A DNA stretch of 32,918 nt from Nonomuraea typhae (GCF_009760925.1 NZ_VRLV01000030.1:1-32918); one strand, 5' to 3'; counted from the stretch's first letter, positions 8,847 to 17,367 are shown. Numbers and translations are program-made. The notes: generated by a model not told the origin, from the letters alone.

Positions 8847-9640
8847 TCACGCGGCCAGTTCGACGTCGGTGAAGTCGACCTCCTTCAGCAGGGGGTCGAA
8901 CGGATCCGGCCGATGGCGCAGCTCGTCGATGGCATACGCGCCGAAGCGGCTGATGTGGGCCTGCAGGTAGGGGGCGATCTGGCCGAGCTGGTCGGCGGTG
9001 ATCTGCCAGCCCTCGGCGACCAGCTGCCGCACGACGGCGGAGATGTCCAGGGCGTTGTGGAAGACGACCAGGTTGGCCAGCAGCGTGTTGAACTTGATCA
9101 GTTTCTCCTGCTCTTCGGGGTCGTTGTCGGCCAGCACCCCGCCGAAGCCGAGCCACTTGGAAAATCCGTTGTAGGACTCAACCTTGTTGGTCGCCGCGGT
9201 GACCCGCGCCCGCAGCGCCGGGTCGGCCAGATACCGCAGCAGGGCGACGGTACGCACGCTGCGGCCCACCTCACGGAACGCCTTGTAGATGCGGTTCTTA
9301 CGGGAGTTGGACCGCAGCCGCCGCATCAGCGTGGCCGAGCTCAACCGGCCCTCGCTGATGGAGATCGCCACCTGCATCAGGTCGACCCAGTGCTTGTCGA
9401 TCAGCTTCCAGTCGATCACGTTGCGGCCACTCTCACCGAACAGCTGGTCGATATGCGGGTAGACGATCTTCTCCGAGGCGCGGAAGAAGATCAGGTCCTT
9501 GAAGTTCCGAATGCGTGGCATCAGGTCGAACCCGAACAACGTGGCCAGGGCGAAGACCGGGAAGTTCTTTATGTGGACACTGTCAAGGGCGGCGGCCGTC
9601 TGTTCGTCTCGAGTACCGATCGCCATCACTTCGGTGCCCA
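8847..9640 (-). pseudogene. Tn3-family transposase, C-terminal part only
   Basis: About 265 residues of a Tn3-type transposase DDE domain and C-terminus: FALATLFGFDLMPRIRNF, the WKLIDKHW segment, SRKNRIYKAFREVGR, and the catalytic-glutamate region ATNKVESYNGFSKWLGFGG. The natural C-terminus and TGA (8847-8849) are present. Tn3 transposases are about 1000 aa, so the N-terminal three quarters are missing. The frame stays open to 9695 but homology fades near 9640. An N-terminal Tn3 fragment lies on the opposite strand at 17368-18172; see findings for a possible inversion. Not functional. Confidence 0.88.
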
Positions 9641-9738
9641 CCTGCCAGGCTGGGGGCGATCGCCGCGCAGCGCCTCCTTCGTCGGTGCCGCGCACTGAGC
9701 ATCCGGTGGGCTGTGTGCGGGGCGCTTGAGCGGCTCAT

Positions 9739-10270
9739 TCAGTCGGTGGAGGTGCATGCTGAGCCTCCCTGCAGGCTGTCGTCAACCGGGTCGGCGGTCT
9801 CGCCAAGGTCGGTGAGCAGGCCTTGTAGCCGACGAGCAATGGAGGTGTGGCGTTCAGCCTCGCGCGCCCATCCGCGCTGGTTGGCATCCTGAACGAGCTC
9901 TTGCTCCACCTGCATGCGAACCCGCAACCGCGGGGCGTACTCGGGGGTGGTAACGAACTTGGCGCAGGTCAGATAGAGGTCGCACTCGCACGGACCCTCC
10001 GCTGGTAGGCGCAGACAGTGGCCGAGTTCGAGCTCGGTTTTGAGGAAGTTGGTCTTGAGCCAGTGCACCGCCTCGTCGGGCAGGACGCCGGACTTCATCC
10101 GCATGCTGCGGGCGGCGATCCGGCGGACCTGCTCGTCCAGGCCGCGCTCGTCGGCATGCTGCCGGAAGCCGTCCAGCAGCGCCTGGGCTGCTGGGGTGAG
10201 GGAGGGCAGTTGGTCCAGCGCGCCCTTGGCGAAACAGCTCCAGTCGGAGACCGAGAGAAACCGTGGGAAG
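9739..10270 (-). pseudogene. Tyrosine-integrase-like C-terminal fragment (Tn554-type)
   Basis: About 175 residues that resemble the C-terminal extension of Tn554-type tyrosine site-specific integrases: a GHC segment, a Cys-rich stretch (CECDLYLTCAKFVTTPEY), then a helical tail with Arg/Glu-rich repeats (QELVQDANQRGWAREAERH). The catalytic Arg-His-Arg-Tyr core is absent. On its 5' side it is cut by the ISKra4-like transposase tail. The nominal ATG at 10299 lies inside that element, so it is not a true start. The family call rests on the Cys-rich motif pattern and is moderate. Confidence 0.55.
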
Positions 10271-10273
10271 TGA

Positions 10274-10603
10274 TCAGGCTGGCTGTTCGACGGGCACATG
10301 ATCGGAGGCTTGGAGACTGGAGTACCAGCGCGCGAAGTCGCCGGCCAGATCGCCGTTGAGGACGCGGGTACGGACCTGCAGGAGCAGGTGGGCGCCGCGA
10401 GGTGTCCACCTCATTTGCTGCTTTTTGACCATGCGGCGACTGATGACCTGGTTGACGGTGGACTCGGCGGTGGCGCTGGAGATCGGTTCGCCGCAGCGGT
10501 GGCGTTCGCCGTAGTTGGGGATCTGGGCGCGGTTGCCGTCGATGTAGCCGTGGAACTCGGTGAGCCGGGCGAAGAACGCGCGCTCGCGGTCGGCCTATCG
10601 GTA
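10274..10603 (-). pseudogene. ISKra4-like transposase C-terminal fragment
   Basis: The minus frame ending at TGA 10274-10276 reads FFARLTEFHGYIDGN, then AQIPNYGERHRCGEPISSA, AESTVNQVISRRMVKK, QQMRWTPRGAHLLLQVRT and RVLNGDLAGDF. The I-NYG-R, ISS-AESTVN and KQQMRW...GAHLLLQVR signatures are those of the C-terminal part of ISKra4-type transposases. No start exists and the upstream part is missing. It overlaps the 5' end of the integrase fragment, so this element probably interrupted that gene. Only the last 110 or so of about 450 residues remain. Confidence 0.8.
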
Positions 10604-10721
10604 AGGACGACCCCACCAGCCGCCATCTGTCATGTTCGCGCAGGTCAGGGGCGATATGAGGACCTGACTCCCGACGTCACGCCTGGCTGCCTAGCAGGCC
10701 ACGGACTGTTGGTGGTTTGGT

Positions 10722-10931
10722 GTGCTCGCCCGCCGGTGGATCGTCGAGCGCACGCTTTCATGGCTGATGAACGCCTGTCGCAACGTGGTCGACTTCGAGC
10801 GCAAGCCCTCCCACAGCGAAGCCCGTCTGGGCTTCGCCTCGATCATGCTCATGACCAGACGCCTGACCAAGAAGAAGCCGTCGGCTTGGAGCAGAAAGCC
10901 GGTCGCTGCGCTGGCACCGCGGGCCGCCTGA
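10722..10931 (+). pseudogene. IS5-family transposase C-terminal fragment
   Basis: The plus frame encodes RRWIVERTLSWLMNACRNVV followed by DFERKPSHSEARLGFASI and MLMTRRL. The R-W-VERT-SWL...R..-DYER-P-HSEA...I.LM-RRL pattern is the C-terminus of IS5-family DDE transposases. Nothing of the N-terminal domain or the first two catalytic aspartates is seen upstream. It lies head-to-head with the ISKra4-like tail. Remnant only. Confidence 0.8.
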
Positions 10932-11082
10932 ACGCGGCGGCCCGCGGCTGGCCGACTTCGTGGAGAGTGGGTTTGAACCCCTGGCCGTTGGCCCGACTGG
11001 CGTTCTCATCCCGGCTCGTGTCCCCGGCGGCGGTGCCCGTCTGGGCTGCCCGCTCGGCGGCCTGGTCAGATGCTGCCTAGGA

Positions 11083-11407
11083 TCACAGGTGAGGCTGGAT
11101 CAGATTCACCACGCGGGTCTTGTTCGCCGGCCCGATCCACCTGCCGACGATCTTCCCGGCTTGAACACACACAGGTTGGGAATGGCTTCGACGCCGTGCT
11201 TGGGCGGCGTCTGCGGATGATCGTCGATGTCGTGGCGGGCCACGATCAGGCGGCCCGAGTACTCCTGGCGACCTCCACCAGAACCGGATCGAGAGCCCGG
11301 CACACGTCGGACCACTCGGCACGGAAGACGGCCAAGACCGGCCCGGGAACCTTGACCACCGTGAGGGCGAAGGTCGTGTCGGTCGTGTCGATGACGGTGC
11401 CTGCCAT
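11083..11407 (-). pseudogene. Thioredoxin-like pseudogene with two frameshifts and a lost CxxC
   Basis: ATG 11407, with AAAGGA six bases upstream, starts a thioredoxin fold: FALTVVKVPGPVLAVFRAEW then SDVCRALDPVLVEVA. The usual CGPC active site reads SDVC, so the first cysteine is lost. The frame then shifts near 11290 into EYSGRLIVARHDIDDHPQT and VEAIPNLCVFKPG, and shifts again near 11140 into KIVGRWIGPANKTRV, ending at TGA 11083-11085. Put together, the pieces cover a complete thioredoxin of about 105 residues, including the cis-proline region (AIPNLCVF). With two frameshifts and no redox pair it should not work as a thioredoxin. Both shifts are single-base changes, so sequencing error remains possible, though not for the lost cysteine. 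Confidence 0.8.
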
Positions 11408-11711
11408 GCGCGATCCTTTCGTCGTGGTCTGCTCAGCCCTCGGCTCGACGGGTTCGGCGACTCGGCTCGGTGCCGTGGCTGGCCTGACATGGTGCTTCGG
11501 TAAGGGGGCGAGCATGGGCCAATCGTGCTCATGGCGGAAGCCACTCTCCCCTGCAGTGATCTCCTTAACGTCACCCATCGGAGGCGTCCGAACAAGGCAC
11601 GTGACCCTCGCCGATTCGTGACAGTGTTCGGGGTTCTGTCTCTGGGTCCGAGGTACGCACGCCCGCACTGAGGATCCATAAGGGGGCTTCTCGAAGATTT
11701 CGAAACCCCTC
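11408..11711. other. Gene-less stretch between thioredoxin remnant and response regulator
   Basis: About 300 bp with no convincing coding frame. The segment just upstream of 11407 supplies the ribosome site of the thioredoxin remnant. GC content is lower around 11560-11710 than in the flanking genes. I see no strong hairpin. Confidence 0.4.
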
Positions 11712-12392
11712 TCACGTCCCAGGGGGTGTGGTCAGTCCGTGTTCCTGGGCGAGGATCGCCGCCTGCACACGGTTGGCCAGCCCGAGCCGTCCGAGCAGGC
11801 GGTTGACGCGTCCTTTCACGCCGGTTTGGGTGAGGTTCAGGGCTTGGGCGATCTCGGCGTTGGAGAGCCCGCGGGCCAGTAGGTGCAGAACCTCGAGTTC
11901 GCGTTCGGTGAGGGTGGCGAGCGCCTCGGGTACGGCCTTGGGGGTGGGCGGTGGGGTCGCGGTGAAGGTGGCGATGAGGCGGCGTGTGACGGTGGGGGCC
12001 AGCATCGCCTCGCCGGCGGCGACCACGCGGACGGCTTCGGCGAGCTGGTCGGGGGTGGCGTTCTTGAGCATGAACCCGCTGGCTCCGGCCCGTAGCGCGT
12101 CGTGGACGTAGGCGTCGAGGTCGAAGGTGGTCAGGATGAGCACGCGGGGGCGGGGCTCGGGGTGTGGCCACTCGGTGAGGATGCGGCGGGTGGCGTCGAC
12201 GCCGGTGAGGCCGGGCATGCGCACGTCCATGAGGATGACGTCGGGGCGCAGGTCGAGGGCGGCGGCGATGGCTTGTTCGCCGTCGCTCGCCTCGCCGGCG
12301 ACGGTGAAGTCGGGGCGGCGGGTGAGGGTGGCTTTGAGGATGGCGCGGATGAGTTCCTGGTCGTCGGCGATCAGCAGCCGGATCGGGGTCAT
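11712..12392 (-). CDS. NarL/LuxR-family response regulator
   Basis: A 226-aa two-component response regulator. The receiver domain has the acidic pair D10-D11, phospho-acceptor D56 in ILMDVRMPG and K110 in GFMLKNA. A LuxR-type helix-turn-helix occupies the C-terminus (LTERELEVLHLLARGLSNAE, then IAQALNLTQTGVKGRVNRLL). Phosphorylation by the partner kinase would drive DNA binding. Its ATG overlaps the kinase stop by 4 bp (12389-12392), so the pair is translationally coupled. The most likely target is the inverted repeat in the divergent promoter region at 13569-13588, in front of a secreted S12 hydrolase. Confidence 0.95.
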   Translation of the reverse strand: MTPIRLLIADDQELIRAILKATLTRRPDFTVAGEASDGEQAIAAALDLRPDVILMDVRMPGLTGVDATRRILTEWPHPEPRPRVLILTTFDLDAYVHDALRAGASGFMLKNATPDQLAEAVRVVAAGEAMLAPTVTRRLIATFTATPPPTPKAVPEALATLTERELEVLHLLARGLSNAEIAQALNLTQTGVKGRVNRLLGRLGLANRVQAAILAQEHGLTTPPGT

Positions 12393-13543
12393 GGCTGCTG
12401 CCAGGTGAGGGTGGCTTCGACGCGCCAGCCGCCCTCGGGCGTACGGCCTGCGCTGAGGGTGCCTTCGAACAGGGCGGTGCGTTCGCGCATGCCGATCAGG
12501 CCGAGCCCGGAGCCGGGCGGGGCCGGAGGCCGGGGGCGCGAGGGTGGGCCGTTGATGACGGTCACGGTCAGGTTGCCGGGCGCTTGGCGCAGTGTGAGGT
12601 CGACGGTGGTGGCGCCCGCGTGCTTGAGGACGTTGGTGAGCGACTCCTGGATGATGCGGTAGGCGGTGACCTGGACCGCGTCCGGGGCATCGAGGTGGTC
12701 AGGCACGGTGATCTCCACGGGGCATCCGGCGGCTCTGGCCGGGGCGGTGAGAGCGTCGAGGTGGGCCAGCGACGGTTGCGGGCCGTCGTGCTCGTCGGTC
12801 AGCAAACCCACCATCCTGCGCATCTCGGTCAGGGCGGTGTCGGCCGAGGATCCGATCACGGCCAGGCCCGGATCGCCGGGCAGGGTCTCGGCGGTGGAGC
12901 GGGCCTGCATGGCGATGACGCTGACGTGGTGGGCGATCAGGTCGTGCAGGTCGCGGGCGATGCGGGCGCGTTCGGCCGCGACGGCGCGCCTGGTGCTGCG
13001 CTCCTGCTCGGCGCGCAGGCGTACCGCATAGAGGTGGGTACGGCGGTGCGCGAACCCCAGCGACCAGGCGCCCGCGCAGACTGCGAGCAGGAGCAGAAGG
13101 GTCGTCGCGCTCCAGCCCGGATCGGTGGACGGCGGTATGCCCAGCCAGGGCCGGATGAGGTCGGGGACGAGGAGGGTGGCGGCCACGAGGGGGATCGCCG
13201 CCGCGCTGGTTGGCGGGCGGGCGTGGCGGGCGACGGCGTAGCCGGCGAAGGCCACGAACAGTCCGCCGGTGTGATCGTCCGGCGGCGCGGTCACCCCCTG
13301 GATCAGGGAGAAGGCGCACACCAGAGCCAACGCGACCCACGGGTGGGTACGCCGCCAGATCAGCGGCGTCACCTGCGCCACGATCAGAGCGGGCCGCAGG
13401 AGACCGTCGTCGGTGCTGTGGTCGGCCCAGACCAGCACGTCGAAGCCGATCAACGTGCACACGAGCAGCAGGTCGGCCGCGCGCGGGTGCCTGGCCGGCC
13501 ACCGCCGCAGCGCGGAGACGGATGCCGGCACCTGGGTGGTCAT
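12389..13543 (-). CDS. NarL-type sensor histidine kinase (HisKA_3)
   Basis: A 384-aa membrane sensor kinase. Residues about 20-165 hold several hydrophobic segments (LLLVCTLIGFDVLV, PLIWRRTHPWVALALVCAF, TTLLLLLAVCAGAWSLGF). The dimerisation and phosphotransfer motif ERARIARDLHDLIAHHVSV carries H200. The ATPase domain is recognisable by RIIQESLTNVLKHAGA (N box) and GSGLGLIGMRER (G box). The frame extends upstream to 13918 but that part is antisense to the next gene. ATG 13543 is chosen at the start of the cytosolic-to-membrane transition and near a -10-like TAGGCT. No large extracellular domain is present, so the signal is probably sensed in or near the membrane, plausibly cell-envelope stress. 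Confidence 0.94.
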   Translation of the reverse strand: MTTQVPASVSALRRWPARHPRAADLLLVCTLIGFDVLVWADHSTDDGLLRPALIVAQVTPLIWRRTHPWVALALVCAFSLIQGVTAPPDDHTGGLFVAFAGYAVARHARPPTSAAAIPLVAATLLVPDLIRPWLGIPPSTDPGWSATTLLLLLAVCAGAWSLGFAHRRTHLYAVRLRAEQERSTRRAVAAERARIARDLHDLIAHHVSVIAMQARSTAETLPGDPGLAVIGSSADTALTEMRRMVGLLTDEHDGPQPSLAHLDALTAPARAAGCPVEITVPDHLDAPDAVQVTAYRIIQESLTNVLKHAGATTVDLTLRQAPGNLTVTVINGPPSRPRPPAPPGSGLGLIGMRERTALFEGTLSAGRTPEGGWRVEATLTWQQP

Positions 13544-13553
13544 GGGAGGCACC

Positions 13554-13588
13554 AGCCTAGTCCAGCGCCGCCACCGACTTTGGTGGCG
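13554..13588. promoter_or_regulatory. Divergent promoter region with inverted-repeat operator
   Basis: CGCCACC (13569-13575) and GGTGGCG (13582-13588) form a perfect 7-bp inverted repeat with a 6-bp spacer. On the minus strand it sits just upstream of a -10-like TAGGCT (13554-13559), 10 bases before the kinase ATG, so the kinase transcript would have almost no leader. Placement between the kinase and the secreted hydrolase fits a site for the adjacent NarL-type regulator. Inferred. Confidence 0.5.
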
Positions 13589-13725
13589 TATCCAAAGACA
13601 CGCGGCTGTGTCCGCCTCCTCCCTGGGCCCGTCCTTGAGATCGCCCTCACGGCTGAATTCCCACGTCAGATCCACTTCTAGGGTCGAAAAGCACGCCAAA
13701 CAGACGCGAGAATGGGGCTCATCCC

Positions 13726-14844
13726 GTGAAGAAGACATTGACCGCGATCCTGGCCGCGGCGACGACCATGACGATGGCCGCGGCGCCCGGACAAGCCGAC
13801 AGCGCGCAAGCGAGCGCGCCCGACGACCGTAAGGCCGTCGTGCAGCGCCACCTGGATGAGCTGACCAAGCTCTCCCAGACGGGCGCGATCGCGCGCGTGG
13901 TTCAGGACGGGCGGACATGGACCGCCCGCTCGGGTACCGCGGTGTGGGGCAAGAAGGTGCCGATGCCGGTCAACGGGCACTTCCGGATCGCCAGTGTGAC
14001 CAAGGCGTTCGTGGCCGCGGCGGTGCTGCGGCTGGCCGGCGAAGGCAAGATCGACCTCAACGGCACGGTGGACCGCTACCTGCCCGGCGCGCTCAAGGAC
14101 GGCGGAAAGATCACCGTCCGGATGCTGCTGCGGCACACCAGCGGCCTGAGCGACGACGCCAGCAACGACAAGTACATGAGTGACGAAGGCACGCTGAAGT
14201 ACCGCTACACCCACGTCAAGACCGACGAACTCGTCAAGCTCTCCGACGACTCGCCCCGGCGGTTCGCGCCCGGTGCCAAGCACTCCTACTCCAACGCCAA
14301 CTACTACCTGCTGGGCATGCTCATCGAGAAGGTGACCGGCAACCCGTGGGACCAGGAGGCGATCCGGTCGCTCGGCCTGCGCGCCACCTCCTACCCCGGC
14401 GACAAGGTGAGCCTGCCCCGGCCGCACGCGCGCGGCTACCTGTGGGTCGGCGGCAAGCCGTTGGACATCACCCGGCTCAACACCACCGCCGCCGGCGCGG
14501 CCGGCGGGCTGGTGTCCACCACCGCCGATCTGGACCGGTTCATCGATCGGCTGCTGTCGGGCAAGCTGCTCAAGCCCGCCCAGATGCGCGAACTGCTCGA
14601 CGTCATGCCCGCGGCCCCCGGCGAGGAGGCCGACGGCGACCCCGGTCCGGGTATCTTCCGGTACGCCACGTCCTGCGGCAAGCAGGTCTACGGGCACAGC
14701 GGCGGCATCGCCGGCTATGTGACCATGGTCGGCTCGACCGTGGACCGCCGCCACCGGGCCGCGCTCAACGTGACCATGGCCAGCCCGGACTTCAACGATT
14801 CGCGGCTGCTCATGAAGGCGTTCGACGCGTTGTTCTGCGGCTGA
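13726..14844 (+). CDS. Secreted D-Ala-D-Ala carboxypeptidase / class C beta-lactamase-like hydrolase
   Basis: A 372-aa S12 enzyme with all three canonical motifs: S90-V-T-K93, the Tyr motif in HSYSNANY and HSG in YGHSGGIAGY. It is therefore the most conventional DD-peptidase-like protein in the window. The N-terminus (MKKTLTAILAAATTMTM, AAAPGQA) is a Sec signal peptide with cleavage around residues 24-27. The start is GTG 13726. It is divergent from the two-component pair and followed after 31 bp by an exported alpha/beta hydrolase gene and then a chorismate mutase gene, probably one operon. Predicted action is outside the membrane on stem peptides of peptidoglycan or related D-amino-acid substrates; beta-lactam hydrolysis cannot be judged from sequence. 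Confidence 0.94.
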   Translation: MKKTLTAILAAATTMTMAAAPGQADSAQASAPDDRKAVVQRHLDELTKLSQTGAIARVVQDGRTWTARSGTAVWGKKVPMPVNGHFRIASVTKAFVAAAVLRLAGEGKIDLNGTVDRYLPGALKDGGKITVRMLLRHTSGLSDDASNDKYMSDEGTLKYRYTHVKTDELVKLSDDSPRRFAPGAKHSYSNANYYLLGMLIEKVTGNPWDQEAIRSLGLRATSYPGDKVSLPRPHARGYLWVGGKPLDITRLNTTAAGAAGGLVSTTADLDRFIDRLLSGKLLKPAQMRELLDVMPAAPGEEADGDPGPGIFRYATSCGKQVYGHSGGIAGYVTMVGSTVDRRHRAALNVTMASPDFNDSRLLMKAFDALFCG

Positions 14845-14875
14845 CCCGCCACGTTCGCGAAAGACAGGAACTTCA

Positions 14876-16357
14876 TTGATCTCCACCCTCATGGCGATCA
14901 CCACGGCTCTGTCCGTGCTGTCATCGCCCTCCCCTGCGCAGAAGGCGCCTGCCTGGTGTCCCACCGTCGCCGGACACCGCGTGGAATGCGGAACCGAGTC
15001 GCGGCCCCTGGTAGCTGGTAAGCCAGCGCTGGGGACTATCGAGGTCGCCTACGCCCTGGTCCGCCGCACGGATGAGTCGAAGCCCGCCAAGAACACCATC
15101 GTCGTCAACCCGGGCGGACCCGGTGGCGGCGCCATCGAGTCCGTGAAGGGATACACCGAGCTGACCAAGCCGCTGGCTACCGACCACGACCTGCTGCTCA
15201 TCGACCCGCGCGGCACGGGTCAGTCCGGCAAGCTTTCCTGCGGCCTGACCGGCCTGGCTCTGCTCACCCGGCCCGAGCTGCACCGCGCCGCCGCCCGCTG
15301 CGCCGCCACGCTGGGCCCCCGCGCCGAGGGCTACACCTCGGCCGCGACCGCCGACGACATCGACGCGGTACGGCGGCGCCTCGGCCTCGACCAGATCGTC
15401 CTGTACGGCGTCTCCTACGGCACCTACCTGATGTCAATCTACGCCGAACGCCATCCGGAAACCGTGCGCTCCATCATGCTCTCCGGCGCCTACCCGGTCG
15501 GCTTCGACCCCCTGGGCGGGCCCAGCGCCAGGGCGATCTCCCTCACCCTGCGGCGCATCTGCGAGCGCGCCGCCGCCTGCGACGGCGACACCGTCGTCGA
15601 CGACCTGCGGACCGTCAACGCCCGGCTGCGCGCCAAGCCACGCCCGATGACCATCACCGTGGACGGCAAGCCGCGCGCCCTCACGCTCACCGAGTCCACG
15701 CTGGCCCTCGTCCTCACCTTCCCGGCCAGCGATGCCGTGGGCAGCACACCGGGCAAGACGCCGCTGCTCGGCCGCCTGCCCGCCCGCCTCCACCACGCGG
15801 CCAGGGGCGACTTCCGCCCGCTGATCAAGGAGATCGGCGCCGTGTTCAAGGAACTCGCCGCCGACCCCACCGACCAGGCCCTGGCCACCAGCGTCGTCTG
15901 CAACGACTACGCCCGGCCGTGGTCCGTGGACGCACCCCTGCGCGAGCGGTGGCGGCAGTTCCACCGCGCCGTGGAACACGCCCGACCCGCCGCGTTCGGC
16001 ACGTTCACCCCGCGCGCCTTCGCCACCAGCCCCCTCGACGGCGGCGACCTGTGCATCGCCTGGCCCAAGAACGGTACGGCCCGGCCGTACACGCTGACCG
16101 GCGACCTGCCCGACGTGCCCACGCTCGTGCTCTCCGGCGACCTCGACAGCAACACCTCCGACGAGAACGGCAAGCTCAACGCGGCGCAGTTCCCCCGCGC
16201 CCGCTTCCTGTCGGTGCCCAACACCGGGCACATCCCCGAGCTCGACGCCACAGGCTGCGCGAAAACGATCATGGCGAGCTTCATCCGCGACGAACGCCTC
16301 GGCGACACCTCCTGCCTGCGCCGCATCCCACCGATCAAGGTCAAGCCCGTCCGCTAG
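14876..16357 (+). CDS. Secreted alpha/beta hydrolase, tripeptidyl aminopeptidase-like (S33)
   Basis: A 493-aa alpha/beta hydrolase of the actinomycete tripeptidyl-aminopeptidase/proteinase group. Motifs are the oxyanion-hole region VNPGGPGGGA, DPRGTGQSG, the nucleophile elbow GVSYG (S180), the acid in LSGDLDSNTS and the histidine in NTGHIPE. A C-terminal TAP-type extension with cysteines is present. The TTG at 14876 is preferred because AGGA lies seven bases before it. It gives a short signal sequence (MISTLMAITTALSVLSS); ATG 14891 is an alternative. It probably releases N-terminal peptides or amino acids from extracellular peptides. It sits 31 bp downstream of a secreted S12 enzyme and 64 bp upstream of a chorismate mutase gene. 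Confidence 0.92.
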   Translation: MISTLMAITTALSVLSSPSPAQKAPAWCPTVAGHRVECGTESRPLVAGKPALGTIEVAYALVRRTDESKPAKNTIVVNPGGPGGGAIESVKGYTELTKPLATDHDLLLIDPRGTGQSGKLSCGLTGLALLTRPELHRAAARCAATLGPRAEGYTSAATADDIDAVRRRLGLDQIVLYGVSYGTYLMSIYAERHPETVRSIMLSGAYPVGFDPLGGPSARAISLTLRRICERAAACDGDTVVDDLRTVNARLRAKPRPMTITVDGKPRALTLTESTLALVLTFPASDAVGSTPGKTPLLGRLPARLHHAARGDFRPLIKEIGAVFKELAADPTDQALATSVVCNDYARPWSVDAPLRERWRQFHRAVEHARPAAFGTFTPRAFATSPLDGGDLCIAWPKNGTARPYTLTGDLPDVPTLVLSGDLDSNTSDENGKLNAAQFPRARFLSVPNTGHIPELDATGCAKTIMASFIRDERLGDTSCLRRIPPIKVKPVR

Positions 16358-16421
16358 CCTTCCACCGCTCCAGCCGCCCCGCCCTGGCGGGGCGACCATC
16401 ACCACCTCGATAAAGGACATC

Positions 16422-17000
16422 ATGCTCATCCCCGCCGTCTCGCTCGCCCTCGGCCTCGCCCTGGCCCCCGCCACGGCGCCACCACCCGTGCCGTCTGCCA
16501 TCACCTCCGAGCGCGGGGCCCTGAAACCACTGGTGGAGCTGTCCCTGGAGAGGGTACGGCTGGCCGACAAGGTCGCCGCGGCCAAATGGGGCACCCCCCA
16601 ACCAATCGACGACCCCGCCCGCGAAAAGCAGGTGCTCGACACCGTCGCCGCCCAATCCGCAACCCTCGGCCTCGACCCCGCCGTCGCCACCGCGATCTTC
16701 CGCGACCAGGTCGAGGCCAACAAGCTCGTCCAGCGCGCCCTGCACGCACGCTGGCAGATCCACCCCGGTGAACGCCCCGCCACTCGCCCCGACCTGGCCA
16801 AGGAGGTCCGCCCCCACCTCGACCGGATCACCGGCGAACTCCTGCGGGTCATCAAAGACAGCGAACGCGCCCGCGAGCGCCCCTCCTGCCAGCGCAAGCT
16901 GAACAGAACCGCCTCGGAGGTCATCGACGACGAAGACCTCGACACGCTGCGCACCTATGGCCTCACCCGCGCGCTGGCCTCCTTCTGCCAGCACCGCTGA
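16422..17000 (+). CDS. Secreted chorismate mutase (AroQ gamma class)
   Basis: A 192-aa protein that closely follows the secreted chorismate mutase of mycobacteria: ERVRLADKVAAAKWGTPQPI then DDPAREKQ. R44, K55, D64 and R67 fall at the spacings of the catalytic Arg, Lys, Asp and Arg that I recall for the Mycobacterium tuberculosis enzyme. C156 and C189 are 33 residues apart, the spacing of its disulfide. An N-terminal signal peptide (MLIPAVSLALGLALAPATA) predicts export. The reaction is chorismate to prephenate, outside the usual cytosolic shikimate pathway; the role of exported chorismate mutases is unsettled. ATG 16422 has AAAGGA six bases upstream. It is the last gene of the run beginning at 13726. 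The pairing with exported peptidases is unusual. Confidence 0.92.
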   Translation: MLIPAVSLALGLALAPATAPPPVPSAITSERGALKPLVELSLERVRLADKVAAAKWGTPQPIDDPAREKQVLDTVAAQSATLGLDPAVATAIFRDQVEANKLVQRALHARWQIHPGERPATRPDLAKEVRPHLDRITGELLRVIKDSERARERPSCQRKLNRTASEVIDDEDLDTLRTYGLTRALASFCQHR

Positions 17001-17367
17001 TCCGCCGGATCGAGGCTCTGCAAGAGCACATGGGAACAACGACCTGAGCTCGTACGGGAAAGCCTTCGACATGTCGAACGCCGGCTCCGCACCCTGCCAC
17101 CGGCACCGCCAGAACCTGCCGCTGCCGTCGACGGCAGGCCAGGGGGCGGCTTCAGCGGGGGAGCTTCAGCCTGAAGTGCCGAGTTGCCGATAGGCATCGG
17201 CACTTCGCTGGTTTCGTGGACAGGATGATGCCTGCGCGCCAGGATGGGAGCCGTTTCGGGGAAGGAAAGTGCCGCCTCCGCATGTTCTCGGCACTTTCCT
17301 TATGTAACGACCGCGGCGGCTGGCAGGCCGCCATCTTCCTGAGCGTAGAAGAGGGGATCGGCACCCC
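17001..17367. other. Intergenic region with two related long inverted repeats
   Basis: No gene is seen in these 367 bases. Two inverted repeats share the core AAGTGCCG ... CGGCACTT. The first has arms GAAGTGCCGA (17173-17182) and TCGGCACTTC (17197-17206). The second has perfect 13-bp arms AAGGAAAGTGCCG (17262-17274) and CGGCACTTTCCTT (17289-17301). Both spacers are 14 bp. The second begins next to a GGGG and lies about 65 bp before the Tn3 transposase start, so the pair may be the transposon end, its resolution site or an operator. They may equally act as terminators for the chorismate mutase operon. Confidence 0.7.

Noticed and set aside
10962..10990. tRNA-like TGGGTTTGAACCC stretch, considered as a tRNA fragment or att site
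   Set aside because: The loop motif TTCGA is imperfect (TTTGA) and no acceptor, D or anticodon arm can be paired around it.
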